Shown: positions 52,487 to 62,175, counted from the first letter of the stretch. The stretch: 64,000 nucleotides of DNA from Pseudomonas sp. RIT-PI-S (GCF_025642975.1 NZ_JANZKJ010000013.1:89593-153592); one strand, 5' to 3'. Program-made: numbers and translations. Notes: a model not told the origin generated them from the letters alone.

Positions 52487-53701
52487 TCAGCCCAGCAGGC
52501 CGTCGGCTTGCAGCAGCGTTTCCAGGCAATGCTCGCGCACGCCGTAGAAGGCCTTGAGCGCCTGGATGCGCGCCAGGCGTGGCGCGGCGTCCACTGGGCC
52601 TGAGCGTTTTACCGCCAGGATCATCTTGTTCTTGCTGGTGTGCTCCAGCGAGACGAATTCGAACACCTTGGTTTCGTAGCCGCAGGCTTCCAGGTAGAGC
52701 GCGCGCAGGCTGTCGGTGAGCATTTCGGCCTGCTGGCCCAGGTGCAGGCCATATTGCAGCATCGGGCCAAGCGGTTCCGGGCTGCTCATCTGCGGCCGCA
52801 ACTGCTTATGACAGCACGGGGAGCACATGATGATCGCCGCCTGGCTGCGGATACCCGTATGGATGGCATAGTCGGTGGCTACGTCGCAGGCATGCAGGGC
52901 GATCATCACTTCTATCCGCGCTGGCACCACTGAACGCACGTCGCCGTGCTCGAAGTGCAGCCCGGGATGATCGAGCTGGGCGGCGGCCTGGTTACACAAC
53001 TGCACCATGTCCTGGCGCAGCTCCACCCCGGTCACCAGCGCCTCACGGCCCAGCCCATGGCGCAGGTAGTCATGGATGGCGAACGTCAGGTAGCCCTTGC
53101 CGGAACCGAAATCCGCCACCCGCACGGGCGCCTCGGCGGGCAAGCCGGCCTGCGTGAACGCATGGGCGAACACCTCGATGAACTTGTTGATCTGCTTCCA
53201 CTTGCGCGACATCGCCGGCACCAACACGCCGTGGCGGTCAGTCACGCCGAGTGCGGCCAGGAACGGCCGGTCGAGGTCGAGCCAGCGCTGCTTGGCGCGG
53301 TCGTGCTCCGCTGAAGCCGGCGCCTGCACCTGCTCGGCCTTGCTGCGGTGGAGGCGCGCCTTCTTCTTGCCGAACTCCAGCTGCAGCGTTTCGTCCGTGG
53401 CCTGCAGGTGAGCATTGCGGAAACGCTCGGGCAATGCGCTGGCGATCTCCGCCAGGCCCTCATCCAACCCGTGATGGCGGGTGATGTCGCGGGTGCGGTA
53501 GCGCAACACAAAGCCCAGGCGCGCCTGGCCTTTTACCGTGAGCGGCTTGACCGTGATGCGCTCCAGGTCAGGTTCGCTGCCCACATGGCGCGCCAGCACG
53601 AGCTTTACCCAGCGGTTTTCAGCCAGCGCCGTGCGTAGGTGATCGAGGAAAACCTCCCGTGGATCGTCGGTGGGCAGAGGCGGAACAGGCGCGACAGGCA
53701 T
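52487..53701 (-). CDS. class I SAM-dependent methyltransferase (METTL25-like)
   Basis: This 404-residue protein has an N-terminal beta-rich region (about 1-130) and a C-terminal Rossmann methyltransferase domain with VADFGSGKGYLTFAIHDYL near residue 195, GDVRSV, IALHACDVATDYAI and CSPCCHKQLRPQM. The CxPCCHK motif is typical of the Methyltransf_32 group, which includes METTL25/RRNAD1 proteins. The substrate is unknown. ATG at 53701 is preferred; a TTG one codon earlier is also possible. Confidence 0.88.
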   Translation of the reverse strand: MPVAPVPPLPTDDPREVFLDHLRTALAENRWVKLVLARHVGSEPDLERITVKPLTVKGQARLGFVLRYRTRDITRHHGLDEGLAEIASALPERFRNAHLQATDETLQLEFGKKKARLHRSKAEQVQAPASAEHDRAKQRWLDLDRPFLAALGVTDRHGVLVPAMSRKWKQINKFIEVFAHAFTQAGLPAEAPVRVADFGSGKGYLTFAIHDYLRHGLGREALVTGVELRQDMVQLCNQAAAQLDHPGLHFEHGDVRSVVPARIEVMIALHACDVATDYAIHTGIRSQAAIIMCSPCCHKQLRPQMSSPEPLGPMLQYGLHLGQQAEMLTDSLRALYLEACGYETKVFEFVSLEHTSKNKMILAVKRSGPVDAAPRLARIQALKAFYGVREHCLETLLQADGLLG

Positions 53702-53900
53702 CAAGCGGATCTCGAAAAACAGCGGAGCGCCATTCTAGGCCAGCGCGGCTGAAACCGGAAAAAACTCCGCCGAACGCTGCCTGACTGGATCCGCCGCCAC
53801 CAATGAGTTAAAACGGGCCCAAACAAAGGTAAGAATAATTACAAAAAAACGTTTACGACATCTGTCAGCCCCCCGCGGGCCCCGCCCAGGAAACCGATTC

Positions 53901-56192
53901 ATGAAGAAGCTGTATCTGCTTGGCCTGGCCACTGCCCTGGCCTGCTCCCCGGCCCTGGCCGCTGACCAGGCCACCGCCGGCAGCAGCAAGGATGCGTTCA
54001 TTACCGACCTGCTTGGGCGCATGACCCTCGATGAAAAGATCGGCCAGCTAAGGCTGATCAGCATCGGGCCGGAAATGACCCACGAACAGATCGCCAAGGA
54101 AATCGCTGCTGGCCACATCGGCGGCACCTTCAATTCGGTCACGCGCCCAGAAAACCGCCCCATGCAGGACGCGGCCATGAACAGCCGGCTGAAAATCCCG
54201 ATGTTCTTCGCCTATGACGTGATCCACGGGCACCGCACGATTTTCCCCATCGGCCTGGGCCTGGCCTCGAGCTGGGACATGGATGCCATCGGCTTGAGTG
54301 CGCGCACCGCCGCCCGCGAAGCCGCCGCGGACAGCTTGGACATGACCTTCGGCCCCATGGTGGACATCTCCCGCGACCCGCGCTGGGGGCGCAGTAGCGA
54401 GGGCTTCGGCGAAGACACCTACCTGGTATCGCGGATCGCCAAGGTGATGGTCCAGGGCTACCAAGGCAAGGACGTGAGCGCCCCAGACAGCATCATGGCG
54501 GCGGTGAAGCACTTCGCCCTGTATGGCGGCGTCGAGGGTGGCCGGGACTACAACACCGTGGACATGAGCCCCAACCGCATGTACCAGGACTACCTGCCGC
54601 CTTATCGCGCCGCGCTGGATGCGGGGGCTGGCGGTGTGATGGTGGCGCTCAACTCCATCAACGGCGTGCCGGCCACCTCCAACACCTGGCTGATGCAGGA
54701 CCTGCTGCGCAGAGACTGGGGGTTCAAGGGCCTGACCGTCAGCGACCATGGGGCGATCCTGGAGCTGGTCAAACACGGCGTGGCGCGCGATGGCCGGGAA
54801 GCGGCCAAGCTGGCGATCCATGCCGGTATCGACCTGAGCATGAACGACATGGTCTACGGCGCCGAATTGCCTGGGCTGGTGAAATCCGGCGAGGTGCCGG
54901 AAGCGGAAATCGACAACGCGGTACGCGAAGTGCTCTCGGCCAAGTACGACATGGGCCTGTTCGCCGACCCCTACCGGCGCTTGGGCAAGGCCGCTGAAGA
55001 TCCAGCCGACACCAATGCCGAGAGCCGCCTTCACCGCGAAGAGTCGCGCTCCGTGGCGCGGCGCTCGATGGTGCTGCTCAAGAACGCGGGCAACACCCTG
55101 CCGCTGAAAAAGGCCGGCACCATCGCCGTGATCGGGCCATTGGCCGATGCGCCCATCGACATGATGGGCAGTTGGTCCGCCGCCGGCCAGCCGACACAGT
55201 CGGTGACCCTGCTGCGCGGTATCCGCGAAGCCGTCGGCAACCAGGCTCAGGTGGTCTACGCCAAAGGTGCCAACGTGACCAACGACCGCAACAGCGTCGC
55301 CTTCCTCAACCGGATCATCTTCGACCGCACCGAGGTCGAGATCGACCCAAGGCCTGCGCAGGAAATGATCGACGAAGCGCTCAAGGCCGCCGCCAACGCC
55401 GACGTGATCGTCGCCGCGGTGGGCGAATCGCGGGGCATGTCCCACGAGTCGGCCAGCCGTACCACGCTGGAGATCCCGCCCCCGCAGCGTGCCTTGCTCA
55501 CCGCGTTACGTGCCACGGGCAAGCCGCTGGTGCTGGTGCTGATGAATGGCCGGCCGCTGTCGCTGGTGCGCGAGAACGAAGAAGCCGACGCGATGTTGGA
55601 AACCTGGTTCAGCGGCACTGAGGGCGGCCATGCCATCGCCGATCTGTTGTTCGGCGACTACAACCCATCAGGCAAGCTGCCGGTCACCTTCCCACGCTCG
55701 GTTGGCCAGGTGCCGATGTACTACAGCCACCTGACCATCGGCCGGCCGTTCACCCCCGGCAAGGCTGGCAACTACACGTCGCAGTATTTCGACGAAGACA
55801 CCAGCCCGCTGTTCCCCTTCGGCTATGGGCTGAGCTACACCACGTTCGATGTGTCCGACGTGCGCCTGTCGGCCGACCGCATCAAGCGCGGCGACACCCT
55901 CAAGGCAAGCGTAACGGTGCGCAACAGCGGCAAGCGGGATGGCGAAACGGTGGTGCAGCTGTACCTGCACGACGTTACCGCCTCGATGGCGCGGCCGATC
56001 AAGGAGCTGAAGAACTTCCAGAAGGTCTTCCTCAAGGCCGGCGAGCGTAAGGAGGTTACCTTCACCCTGAGCGAAGACGACCTGAAGTTCTACAACATCA
56101 AGCTCGAGTACGCCGCCGAGCCGGGCGACTTCGACGTGCAGATCGGGTTGGATTCCCAGGATGTGAAACAGGCGCGCTTCGAGTTGCTGTAG
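53901..56192 (+). CDS. bglX: periplasmic beta-glucosidase BglX
   Basis: This GH3 beta-glucosidase has 763 residues. It has a signal peptide (MKKLYLLGLATALACSPALA), the GH3 N-terminal domain with DVIHGHRTIFPIGLGLASSWD and the nucleophile Asp in GLTVSDHGAILELVKHG (near 285). The C-terminal GH3 domain has FPFGYGLSYTTF, and a terminal fibronectin III-like domain starts with VRLSADRIKRGDTLKASVTV. It hydrolyses beta-glucosides in the periplasm. AGGAAA precedes the ATG, and the 200-bp upstream region is AT-rich near 53830-53860. Confidence 0.96.
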   Translation: MKKLYLLGLATALACSPALAADQATAGSSKDAFITDLLGRMTLDEKIGQLRLISIGPEMTHEQIAKEIAAGHIGGTFNSVTRPENRPMQDAAMNSRLKIPMFFAYDVIHGHRTIFPIGLGLASSWDMDAIGLSARTAAREAAADSLDMTFGPMVDISRDPRWGRSSEGFGEDTYLVSRIAKVMVQGYQGKDVSAPDSIMAAVKHFALYGGVEGGRDYNTVDMSPNRMYQDYLPPYRAALDAGAGGVMVALNSINGVPATSNTWLMQDLLRRDWGFKGLTVSDHGAILELVKHGVARDGREAAKLAIHAGIDLSMNDMVYGAELPGLVKSGEVPEAEIDNAVREVLSAKYDMGLFADPYRRLGKAAEDPADTNAESRLHREESRSVARRSMVLLKNAGNTLPLKKAGTIAVIGPLADAPIDMMGSWSAAGQPTQSVTLLRGIREAVGNQAQVVYAKGANVTNDRNSVAFLNRIIFDRTEVEIDPRPAQEMIDEALKAAANADVIVAAVGESRGMSHESASRTTLEIPPPQRALLTALRATGKPLVLVLMNGRPLSLVRENEEADAMLETWFSGTEGGHAIADLLFGDYNPSGKLPVTFPRSVGQVPMYYSHLTIGRPFTPGKAGNYTSQYFDEDTSPLFPFGYGLSYTTFDVSDVRLSADRIKRGDTLKASVTVRNSGKRDGETVVQLYLHDVTASMARPIKELKNFQKVFLKAGERKEVTFTLSEDDLKFYNIKLEYAAEPGDFDVQIGLDSQDVKQARFELL

Positions 56193-56197
56193 TAGCC

Positions 56198-56240
56198 GGG
56201 GCCGGCCTCCGGCAAAGCCGGGTTCCATCAGGCCGGCGCC
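56198..56240. repeat. direct repeat, left copy
   Basis: GGGGCCGGCCT...GGTTCCATCAGGCCGGCGCC, 43 bp. It matches 56504-56545 with one gap and two or three mismatches. The last 19 bases are identical to the end of yejF including its stop codon. Confidence 0.85.
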
Positions 56241-56257
56241 AACTTCTCCACGGCAGG

Positions 56258-56331
56258 GCCGTAGCATTCGGGCTTGCCCGCGATCAGACGAAACTCCGCG
56301 TAACGTCTGCCGCCGGCAAGCCGTGCTGCTA
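56258..56331. repeat. REP-like unit 1
   Basis: Begins GCCGTAGCATTCGGGCTTGCC and ends CCGGCAAGCCGTGCTGCTAA. The two ends are imperfect inverted repeats (GGCTTGCC/GGCAAGCC; TAGCA/TGCTA), so it folds as a long hairpin. Unit 2 has the same layout. Confidence 0.75.
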
Positions 56332-56375
56332 AGGTTAGCAGCTTGCGGGCAGCCCTAGAAATCCCACATGCCAGA

Positions 56376-56451
56376 GCCGTAGCAGCCGGGCTTGCCCCCG
56401 ATCCAAACGCAGCGCCCTGTAACGCCTGCCTCCGGCAAGCGGTGCTGCTAC
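56376..56451. repeat. REP-like unit 2
   Basis: Begins GCCGTAGCAGCCGGGCTTGCC and ends CCGGCAAGCGGTGCTGCTAC, in the same orientation as unit 1 and 118 bp further on. The GGCTTGCC...GGCAAG core resembles REP sequences common between fluorescent-pseudomonad genes. Confidence 0.75.
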
Positions 56452-56503
56452 GTGTTAGAGCACGGGCCCAACCACAGGGTCTCCTAAAGCGGCCAAACCC
56501 TGT

Positions 56504-56545
56504 GGGGCCGGCCTGCGCAAAGCTGGGTTCCATCAGGCCGGCGCC
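56504..56545. repeat. direct repeat, right copy (contains yejF stop)
   Basis: 42 bp matching 56198-56240. The yejF stop codon (56533-56535 on the minus strand) lies inside it, so the last four codons of yejF (AAPA) are part of the repeat. Confidence 0.85.
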
Positions 56546-58155
56546 GCGTTCATCCGCGGGCTTGCGGCGTCATCTTCCGAACCCAACCCCGACGCCGCGA
56601 TCAGCTCTCGCGTATACGGGTGCTCCGGGGCTGCGAATATACGGCGCGCCGGGCCCTGTTCCACCACCTGGCCGTTCTTCATCACGATCAGGTCATGGGC
56701 CAGCGCCCGTACCACGGCCAGGTCATGGCTGATGAACAGGTAGGTCAGGCCATGGCGGATCTGCAATGAGCGCAGCAATTCGATGACCTGTTTCTGCACG
56801 GTGCGGTCCAGCGCCGAGGTCGGTTCGTCGAGCAGTATCAAGGCCGGTTCCAGTACCAGTGCGCGGGCGATGGAAATGCGCTGGCGCTGGCCACCGGAAA
56901 ACTCATGCGGGTAACGATGGCGGCTGGCCGGGTCCAGGCCCACCTCCCCAAGCACACGGATCACCGCCGCCTCGCGCTCGGCGGGTGTGCCGATGTTGTG
57001 GGTCAGCAGCCCCTCGGCAATGATCTGCTCCACCGACATGCGCGGGCTGAGGCTGCCGAACGGGTCTTGGAAAACCACTTGCATCTGCCGCCGCAGCGGG
57101 CGCATCCCTGCCTGGCTTTGCAGGGTCAACTGGGTGTTGCCGAAGCGCACGCTGCCCTCGCAGTCGACCAGGCGCAAAATGGCTTGCCCCAACGTCGATT
57201 TGCCCGAACCTGACTCCCCGACGATCCCTAGCGTTTTGCCCTTGAGCAAATCGAAGCTCACGCCATCCACCGCCTTGATGTACTCCCGCTCGCGCCTGAA
57301 CAAAGGCTTGGGCAACGGGAACCACACCCGCAGGTCGTCGACCGTGAGCAGGAAGTGCTCGAACATCGCTGGCACCGGCCGGCCACTGGGCTCGGCTTCG
57401 ATCAGCAAGCGGCTATAGGGGTGGCGTGGAAAACGAAACAGGTTCTCGCACGCGGCCTGCTCGACGATCTCCCCGGCGCGCATCACGCAAACGCGCTGGG
57501 CAATCCGCCGTACCAGGTTGAGGTCGTGGCTGATCAGCAGCAGCGACATGCCCAGGCGCGCCTGCAGGTCGCGCAGCAGCTCGAGGATTTTTTGCTGCAC
57601 GGTAACGTCCAGCGCGGTGGTCGGCTCGTCCGCGATCAACAGGTCCGGCTCGTTGGCCAATGCCATGGCGATCATCACCCGCTGGCGCTGGCCGCCCGAT
57701 AGCTGATGCGGATATGCCTTAAGGCGCTTGGCCGGTGCCTGGATGCCGACCATCTGCAGCAGCTCGAGCACCCGCGCCCGTGCCGCGCGCCCGCCCAGGC
57801 CCTTATGCACCGCAAGCACCTCGGCGATCTGTTTCTCCACCGTGTGCAAAGGGTTGAGCGAGGTCATCGGCTCTTGGAAGATCATCGCGATGCGGTTGCC
57901 GCGCAATGCCCGCAGTTGTTTATCGCTGGCGCCCACCAACTCCTTGCCTTCGAAGCGGATGCTGCCGCGAGTGCTTACGTTCGCGCCAGGCAACAAGCGC
58001 AGGATCGAATGCGCGGTAACGGACTTACCCGAGCCGGATTCACCCACCAGGGCCAGGCATTCACCGCGACGGATGTCCAGGTCCAGGCCATGGACTACTT
58101 CCTGTTCGCCGAAAGCGACCCTCAGGTTACGGATTTCGATCAGGTTGTTATGCAT
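56533..58155 (-). CDS. yejF: oligopeptide ABC transporter, double ATPase subunit
   Basis: This 540-residue protein holds two ABC ATPase domains. The first has GESGSGKSVTAHS and LSGGQRQRVMIAMALANEPDLLIADEP; the second has GESGSGKSTLGQA and FSGGQRQRISIARALVLEPALILLDEP. It powers the YejABEF importer, called NppABCD in P. aeruginosa for peptidyl-nucleoside antibiotic uptake. The start at 58155 has AGGAGCTGAC directly upstream. An ATG eight codons earlier is less likely. The start overlaps the yejE stop region. Its C-terminal codons lie in a repeat. Confidence 0.93.
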   Translation of the reverse strand: MHNNLIEIRNLRVAFGEQEVVHGLDLDIRRGECLALVGESGSGKSVTAHSILRLLPGANVSTRGSIRFEGKELVGASDKQLRALRGNRIAMIFQEPMTSLNPLHTVEKQIAEVLAVHKGLGGRAARARVLELLQMVGIQAPAKRLKAYPHQLSGGQRQRVMIAMALANEPDLLIADEPTTALDVTVQQKILELLRDLQARLGMSLLLISHDLNLVRRIAQRVCVMRAGEIVEQAACENLFRFPRHPYSRLLIEAEPSGRPVPAMFEHFLLTVDDLRVWFPLPKPLFRREREYIKAVDGVSFDLLKGKTLGIVGESGSGKSTLGQAILRLVDCEGSVRFGNTQLTLQSQAGMRPLRRQMQVVFQDPFGSLSPRMSVEQIIAEGLLTHNIGTPAEREAAVIRVLGEVGLDPASRHRYPHEFSGGQRQRISIARALVLEPALILLDEPTSALDRTVQKQVIELLRSLQIRHGLTYLFISHDLAVVRALAHDLIVMKNGQVVEQGPARRIFAAPEHPYTRELIAASGLGSEDDAASPRMNAAPA

Positions 58156-58156
58156 G

Positions 58157-59179
58157 TCAGCTCCTAGGGTCGAATGCATCGCGACAGCCCTCGCCGATAA
58201 ACACCAGCAGCGACAGGATCAGCGCCAGGGCGAAGAAGGCCGTAAAGCCCAGCCACGGCGCCTGCAGGTTCTGCTTGGCCTCGCCGATCAGCTCGCCGAG
58301 CGAGGCGGTGCCGGCCGGCATGCCGAAGCCGAGAAAATCCAGCGCGGTCAGGGTCGAAATGGCCCCGGTAAGGATGAACGGCAGGTACGTGAGGGTGCTC
58401 GTCATAGCGTTGGGCAGGATATGCCGGCGCATTAGCTCGCCGTCGGTCAGGCCCAGGGCACGGGCGGCCTTCACGTATTCCAGGTTGCGCCCGCGCAGGA
58501 ACTCCGCGCGCACCACGTCTACCAGTGCCAACCAGGAAAACAGCGCCATGATCCCTAGCAGCCACCAGAAGCTTGGGGCCACGAAACCGGACAGGATGAT
58601 CAGCAGGTAGAGCACCGGCAGGCCCGACCAGATCTCCTGCAAGCGCTGGCCGAGCAAGTCCACCAGCCCGCCGTAGTATCCCTGGATGGCGCCGGCGAAC
58701 ACACCGATCAAGGTGCTGACAAGCGTTAACAGCAACGCGAAGAGGATCGACACGCGCGCGCCATACAATGCCCGGGCCAGCACGTCGCGGGCCTGGGCGT
58801 CGGTGCCCAGCCAATTCTGCGCGCTGGGCGGGCTGGGGGACGGCGCTGTCAGGTCCCAGTTCATCGACTCCGGCCCGAAGCGGATCGGCGGGAACAGCAT
58901 CCAGCCCTGCTTGCTGGCGATCAGGTCGCGCACATATTGGCTGCCGTAGTCCGGCTCGAACGGCAGCTCGCCGCCAAAATCGGTTTCCTGATACTCATGC
59001 ACGATGGGGTAATACATCCGCCCCTGATAACTCACCATCAAGGGCTTGTCGTTGGCCAGCAGCTCGGCGCACAGGCACACCACCAGCAGCGCAACGAACA
59101 GCCACAGTGACAGCCAGCCGCGGCGGTTGGCCCTGAACGCCACCAGCCGGCGCCTGCCGAGCGGGGAAAGTTGGAACAT
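58157..59179 (-). CDS. yejE: oligopeptide ABC transporter permease YejE
   Basis: This 340-residue inner-membrane permease starts MFQLSPLGRRRLVAFRANRRGWLSLWLF, with a first membrane helix and a periplasmic loop (PDYGSQYVRDLI ... NWLGTDAQARDVLARALYGAR). The BPD transport domain follows, with the EAA-type loop EYVKAARALGLTDGELMRRHILPNAM. The start overlaps the yejB stop by ATGA. A much longer in-frame opening upstream is the shadow of yejB. Confidence 0.94.
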   Translation of the reverse strand: MFQLSPLGRRRLVAFRANRRGWLSLWLFVALLVVCLCAELLANDKPLMVSYQGRMYYPIVHEYQETDFGGELPFEPDYGSQYVRDLIASKQGWMLFPPIRFGPESMNWDLTAPSPSPPSAQNWLGTDAQARDVLARALYGARVSILFALLLTLVSTLIGVFAGAIQGYYGGLVDLLGQRLQEIWSGLPVLYLLIILSGFVAPSFWWLLGIMALFSWLALVDVVRAEFLRGRNLEYVKAARALGLTDGELMRRHILPNAMTSTLTYLPFILTGAISTLTALDFLGFGMPAGTASLGELIGEAKQNLQAPWLGFTAFFALALILSLLVFIGEGCRDAFDPRS

Positions 59180-60243
59180 CAGGCGGCCCTCGCGGAGAAG
59201 TCGATACGTGGGTCGACCAGGGTGTAGCACAGGTCGCCCACCAGCTTGATCAGCAAGCCGAACAGGGTGAACAGGAACAAGGTGCCGAACACCACTGGGT
59301 AGTCCCGGCTCATCGCCGCGTCGTAACTCATGCGGCCGAGCCCATCGAGGTTGAACAGGGTTTCGATCAACAGGGAACCGGCGAAGAACACGTCGATCAA
59401 GGCTTGCGGAACGCCTGCCAGCACCAACAGCATCGCGTTGCGGAACACGTGCCCGTACAGCACTCGGCTGTCGGTCAGGCCCTTGGCCCTGGCGGTGGTG
59501 ACGTACTGGCGGCTGATCTCGTTGAGAAAACTGTTCTTGGTCATGATGGTGAGGGTGGCGAAACCGCCGATCACCAACGCGCTGACCGGCAGCACCAGGT
59601 GCCACAGGTAGTCGCCTACCTTGCCCAGGGTCGAGAGCTGGTCGAAGCCCTCGGACACCAACCCCTGTACCGGGAACCAGCTCAGGTAGCTGCCACCGGC
59701 GAACACCACGATCAGCAATATCGCGAACAGGAACGCCGGCATGGCATAGCCAATGATGATGGCCGTGCTGGTCCACACATCGAAACGGCTGCCGTGGTGC
59801 ACCGCCTTGCGGATGCCCAGCGGGATGGAAACGAGATAAGTGATCAGGGTCGCCCACAGGCCCAGGGAGAGGGTGGTGGGCAGCTTTTGCGCGATCAGTT
59901 CGGTCACTGGCGCACCGCGGAAGAAGCTGTTGCCGAAATCCAGCTGGGCATAGTGCTCGAGCATCAGCCACAAGCGCTCATGCAGAGGTTTGTCGAAGCC
60001 GTAGTGGCGCTTGATTTCCTCGATCAGGGCAGGGTCCAGGCCCTGGCTGGAGCGGCTGCCACTGCCGCCGGCCAGCTCCCCGCCGCCACCGCCCACCCCC
60101 TGCTTGCCGGCCCCTTGCAGGCGGGCGATGGCCTGGTCCACCGGCCCGCCCGGGGCTGCCTGCACAATGACGAAATTGACCACCAGGATGCACAACAGCG
60201 TAGGAACGATCAGAAACAGGCGACGCAGCGTATAGCGCAGCAT
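59179..60243 (-). CDS. yejB: oligopeptide ABC transporter permease YejB
   Basis: This 354-residue permease has a first helix at residues 9-29 and a Gly/Ser-rich periplasmic insert (GKQGVGGGGGELAGGSGSRSS, about 46-66). Five further helices and the EAA loop QYVTTARAKGLTDSRVLYGHVFRNAM follow. It pairs with YejE. The start is 1 bp after the yejA stop. The glycine-rich insert also occurs in YejB homologues, as far as I recall. Confidence 0.94.
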   Translation of the reverse strand: MLRYTLRRLFLIVPTLLCILVVNFVIVQAAPGGPVDQAIARLQGAGKQGVGGGGGELAGGSGSRSSQGLDPALIEEIKRHYGFDKPLHERLWLMLEHYAQLDFGNSFFRGAPVTELIAQKLPTTLSLGLWATLITYLVSIPLGIRKAVHHGSRFDVWTSTAIIIGYAMPAFLFAILLIVVFAGGSYLSWFPVQGLVSEGFDQLSTLGKVGDYLWHLVLPVSALVIGGFATLTIMTKNSFLNEISRQYVTTARAKGLTDSRVLYGHVFRNAMLLVLAGVPQALIDVFFAGSLLIETLFNLDGLGRMSYDAAMSRDYPVVFGTLFLFTLFGLLIKLVGDLCYTLVDPRIDFSARAA

Positions 60244-60244
60244 T

Positions 60245-62137
60245 TCAGTGCTCCTCTCTTGAAGGCTGACCAGGGGTTTGTGCCAGGGCGCTCATCTGCA
60301 GGTGGGTCAGTGGCTTGGCGCTGACCTGCCACCAGGTATCGAGGCCCACGTCGTAGCTCGGCGACACCTTGGGCATGCCGAAGCGGTTGAGGTACACCGT
60401 GGGGGTGCCCTCGGAGTAGTAGTTCTGGATCGAGTAGTAACCCCACTGCAGCACCCGATCGAGGGCGCGTGCGTAGTGGATCATGTCGTTGCGCGTGTTG
60501 GCCTTCACCAGGCCATCGATCAGGCTGTCCACGGCAGGGTCCTTGAGCACCATGAAGTTGGAACTGCCCGGCTGGTCGGCGCTGGCCGAGCCGTACAGGC
60601 TGTACAGCTCGCGCCCGGGGGAGATGACCGGGTCGCCGCTGCGCGGGAAGCTGACCACGATCATGTCGTAGTCCCGGGCGTTCATCAGGTTGTTGTACTG
60701 GCCGCCATCGATGCGGCGCAGCTCGAGGTCGATGCCGATCTGCGCCAAGGTGCGCTTCATCGGCAGCACCAGGCGGTCGAACCCGCCCTGCCCGTCCAGG
60801 AAGGTGAACCTGAGCTGCTCGCCCTGGGCGTTGACCAAGCGGTTGTGCTCCGGGTGCCAACCGGCTTCGGCCAGCAGCTTGAGCGCTTGCAGTTGCTTGT
60901 CGCGGATGTAGCCGCTGCCGTCGGTCTTGGGCGATTGGTACACCTGGGTGAACACTTCATCAGGCACCTGCCCTCGCAACGGTTCCAGTATTGCCAGCTC
61001 CTGGGCGTCTGGCAGTTGGGTGGCGGCCATTTCGCTTTTGGGGAAATAGCTGCTCTGGCGGGTGTAGAAGCTGCGCATCATGTGCTGGTTGGCCCAGTCG
61101 AAGTCCCACAGCAAGGTCAGCGCCTGGCGTACCCGGCGATCCTGGAAGATCGGCCGCTTGAGGTTGAACACGAAGCCCTGCGCCGCCACTGGGCGCGGCC
61201 TGGCGAGGATCGCCCGCTGCAAGCGGCCGTCGGCAAGCACCGGGCTGTCATAGCCCACCACGTAGCCGCTGGACGAGAACTCGCGGTTGTAGTCGAACGC
61301 CTGCGCCTGAAGCAGTTGGCGAGCCACTTCGGTGTCGCCGTAGAAATTCACCGTGAGGGTGTCGAAGTTGTACAGCCCCCGGCTGACCGGCAGGTCCTTG
61401 GCCCACCAATCCTTCACCCGCTCGAAGGTCAGGCTGCGGCCGGGGTCCACCTTGGCGATGCGGTAGGGCCCACTGCCCAGGGGTGGGGTAAAGCCGCCAC
61501 CGCCGGCAAAGTCATGAGCGCTCCAGTAATGCTCCGGCAGCACCCGCATGGAGGCCAGGTCCAGCGCCAGGGTGCGATTGAGGCTGTTCTTGAAGTTAAA
61601 ACGCACCTGCCGCGGCCCCTCGACCACCACGTCCTGTACGTCCCCGTAGAGCAGCCGGTAGCTCAGGCTGGCCTTGGTCATCAGCAGGTTGTAGGTGTAG
61701 GCCACGTCTTGGGCGGTGATGGGCGCGCCATCGTGGAAGCGCGCCTTGGCGTTCAGGTAGAAGCGCACCCACATCCCGTTGGGGTCGCGCTCCATCTTTT
61801 CCGCCACCAGCCCATACACGGTGTACGGCTCGTCCAACGAGCGATAAGCCAGCGGCGAGTACAGCCAGGCGTCTACCTGGACCACCCCGGTGCCCTGGTC
61901 GCTGGAGGGCATGATGTAGTTGAACCGGGAGATTTCCTCGGAGGAGCGGCTCAACGAGCCGCCCTTGGGGGCATCGGGGTTTACGTAATCGAAATGCTCG
62001 AAGCCAGCCGGGTACTTGGGGGCCTCGCCATACACGGTCATGGCCGTGACCGTGGCCGCCTGGGCAAACGCCAGGCCAGCCAGGTAGAACGCTGCCGCCA
62101 GAATCAGGCGCAGCGCGTGAAAAGCGCGCAATGGCAT
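60245..62137 (-). CDS. yejA: oligopeptide ABC transporter substrate-binding protein
   Basis: This 630-residue family 5 solute-binding protein has a signal peptide (MPLRAFHALRLILAAAFYLAGLAFAQA). The body carries AMTVYGEAPKYPAGFEHFDYVNPDAPKGG, YSPLAYRSLDEPYTVYGLVAEKME and AVDSLIDGLVKANTRNDM, as in YejA/NppA. It captures peptides in the periplasm for YejBEF. The 19 codons upstream of 62137 are discarded. It is the first gene of the operon, separated from the receptor by a strong terminator. Confidence 0.93.
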   Translation of the reverse strand: MPLRAFHALRLILAAAFYLAGLAFAQAATVTAMTVYGEAPKYPAGFEHFDYVNPDAPKGGSLSRSSEEISRFNYIMPSSDQGTGVVQVDAWLYSPLAYRSLDEPYTVYGLVAEKMERDPNGMWVRFYLNAKARFHDGAPITAQDVAYTYNLLMTKASLSYRLLYGDVQDVVVEGPRQVRFNFKNSLNRTLALDLASMRVLPEHYWSAHDFAGGGGFTPPLGSGPYRIAKVDPGRSLTFERVKDWWAKDLPVSRGLYNFDTLTVNFYGDTEVARQLLQAQAFDYNREFSSSGYVVGYDSPVLADGRLQRAILARPRPVAAQGFVFNLKRPIFQDRRVRQALTLLWDFDWANQHMMRSFYTRQSSYFPKSEMAATQLPDAQELAILEPLRGQVPDEVFTQVYQSPKTDGSGYIRDKQLQALKLLAEAGWHPEHNRLVNAQGEQLRFTFLDGQGGFDRLVLPMKRTLAQIGIDLELRRIDGGQYNNLMNARDYDMIVVSFPRSGDPVISPGRELYSLYGSASADQPGSSNFMVLKDPAVDSLIDGLVKANTRNDMIHYARALDRVLQWGYYSIQNYYSEGTPTVYLNRFGMPKVSPSYDVGLDTWWQVSAKPLTHLQMSALAQTPGQPSREEH

Positions 62138-62175
62138 GGGGTGCGATCCTCGAACGCGAACACTTTCAAACCTGG

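Larger units (their letters stand above)
56193..56532. other. intergenic REP-like region between bglX and yejF
   Basis: 340 bp with no supported gene. It contains two REP-like inverted-repeat units with a 118-bp period and is bounded by 42-43 bp direct repeats, the right one running into the yejF 3' end. CCGGC-AAA-GCCGG (56209-56221) could serve as the bglX transcript end. Confidence 0.75.

Noticed and set aside
54048..55445. 465-codon open frame antisense to bglX
   Set aside because: Antisense shadow; bglX has signal peptide and GH3 nucleophile motif.
56228..56533. 101-codon minus-strand frame in the REP region
   Set aside because: It is made of the repeat units, and its end (KLAPA) resembles the yejF end only because the left direct repeat copies that sequence. 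No ribosome site and no family.
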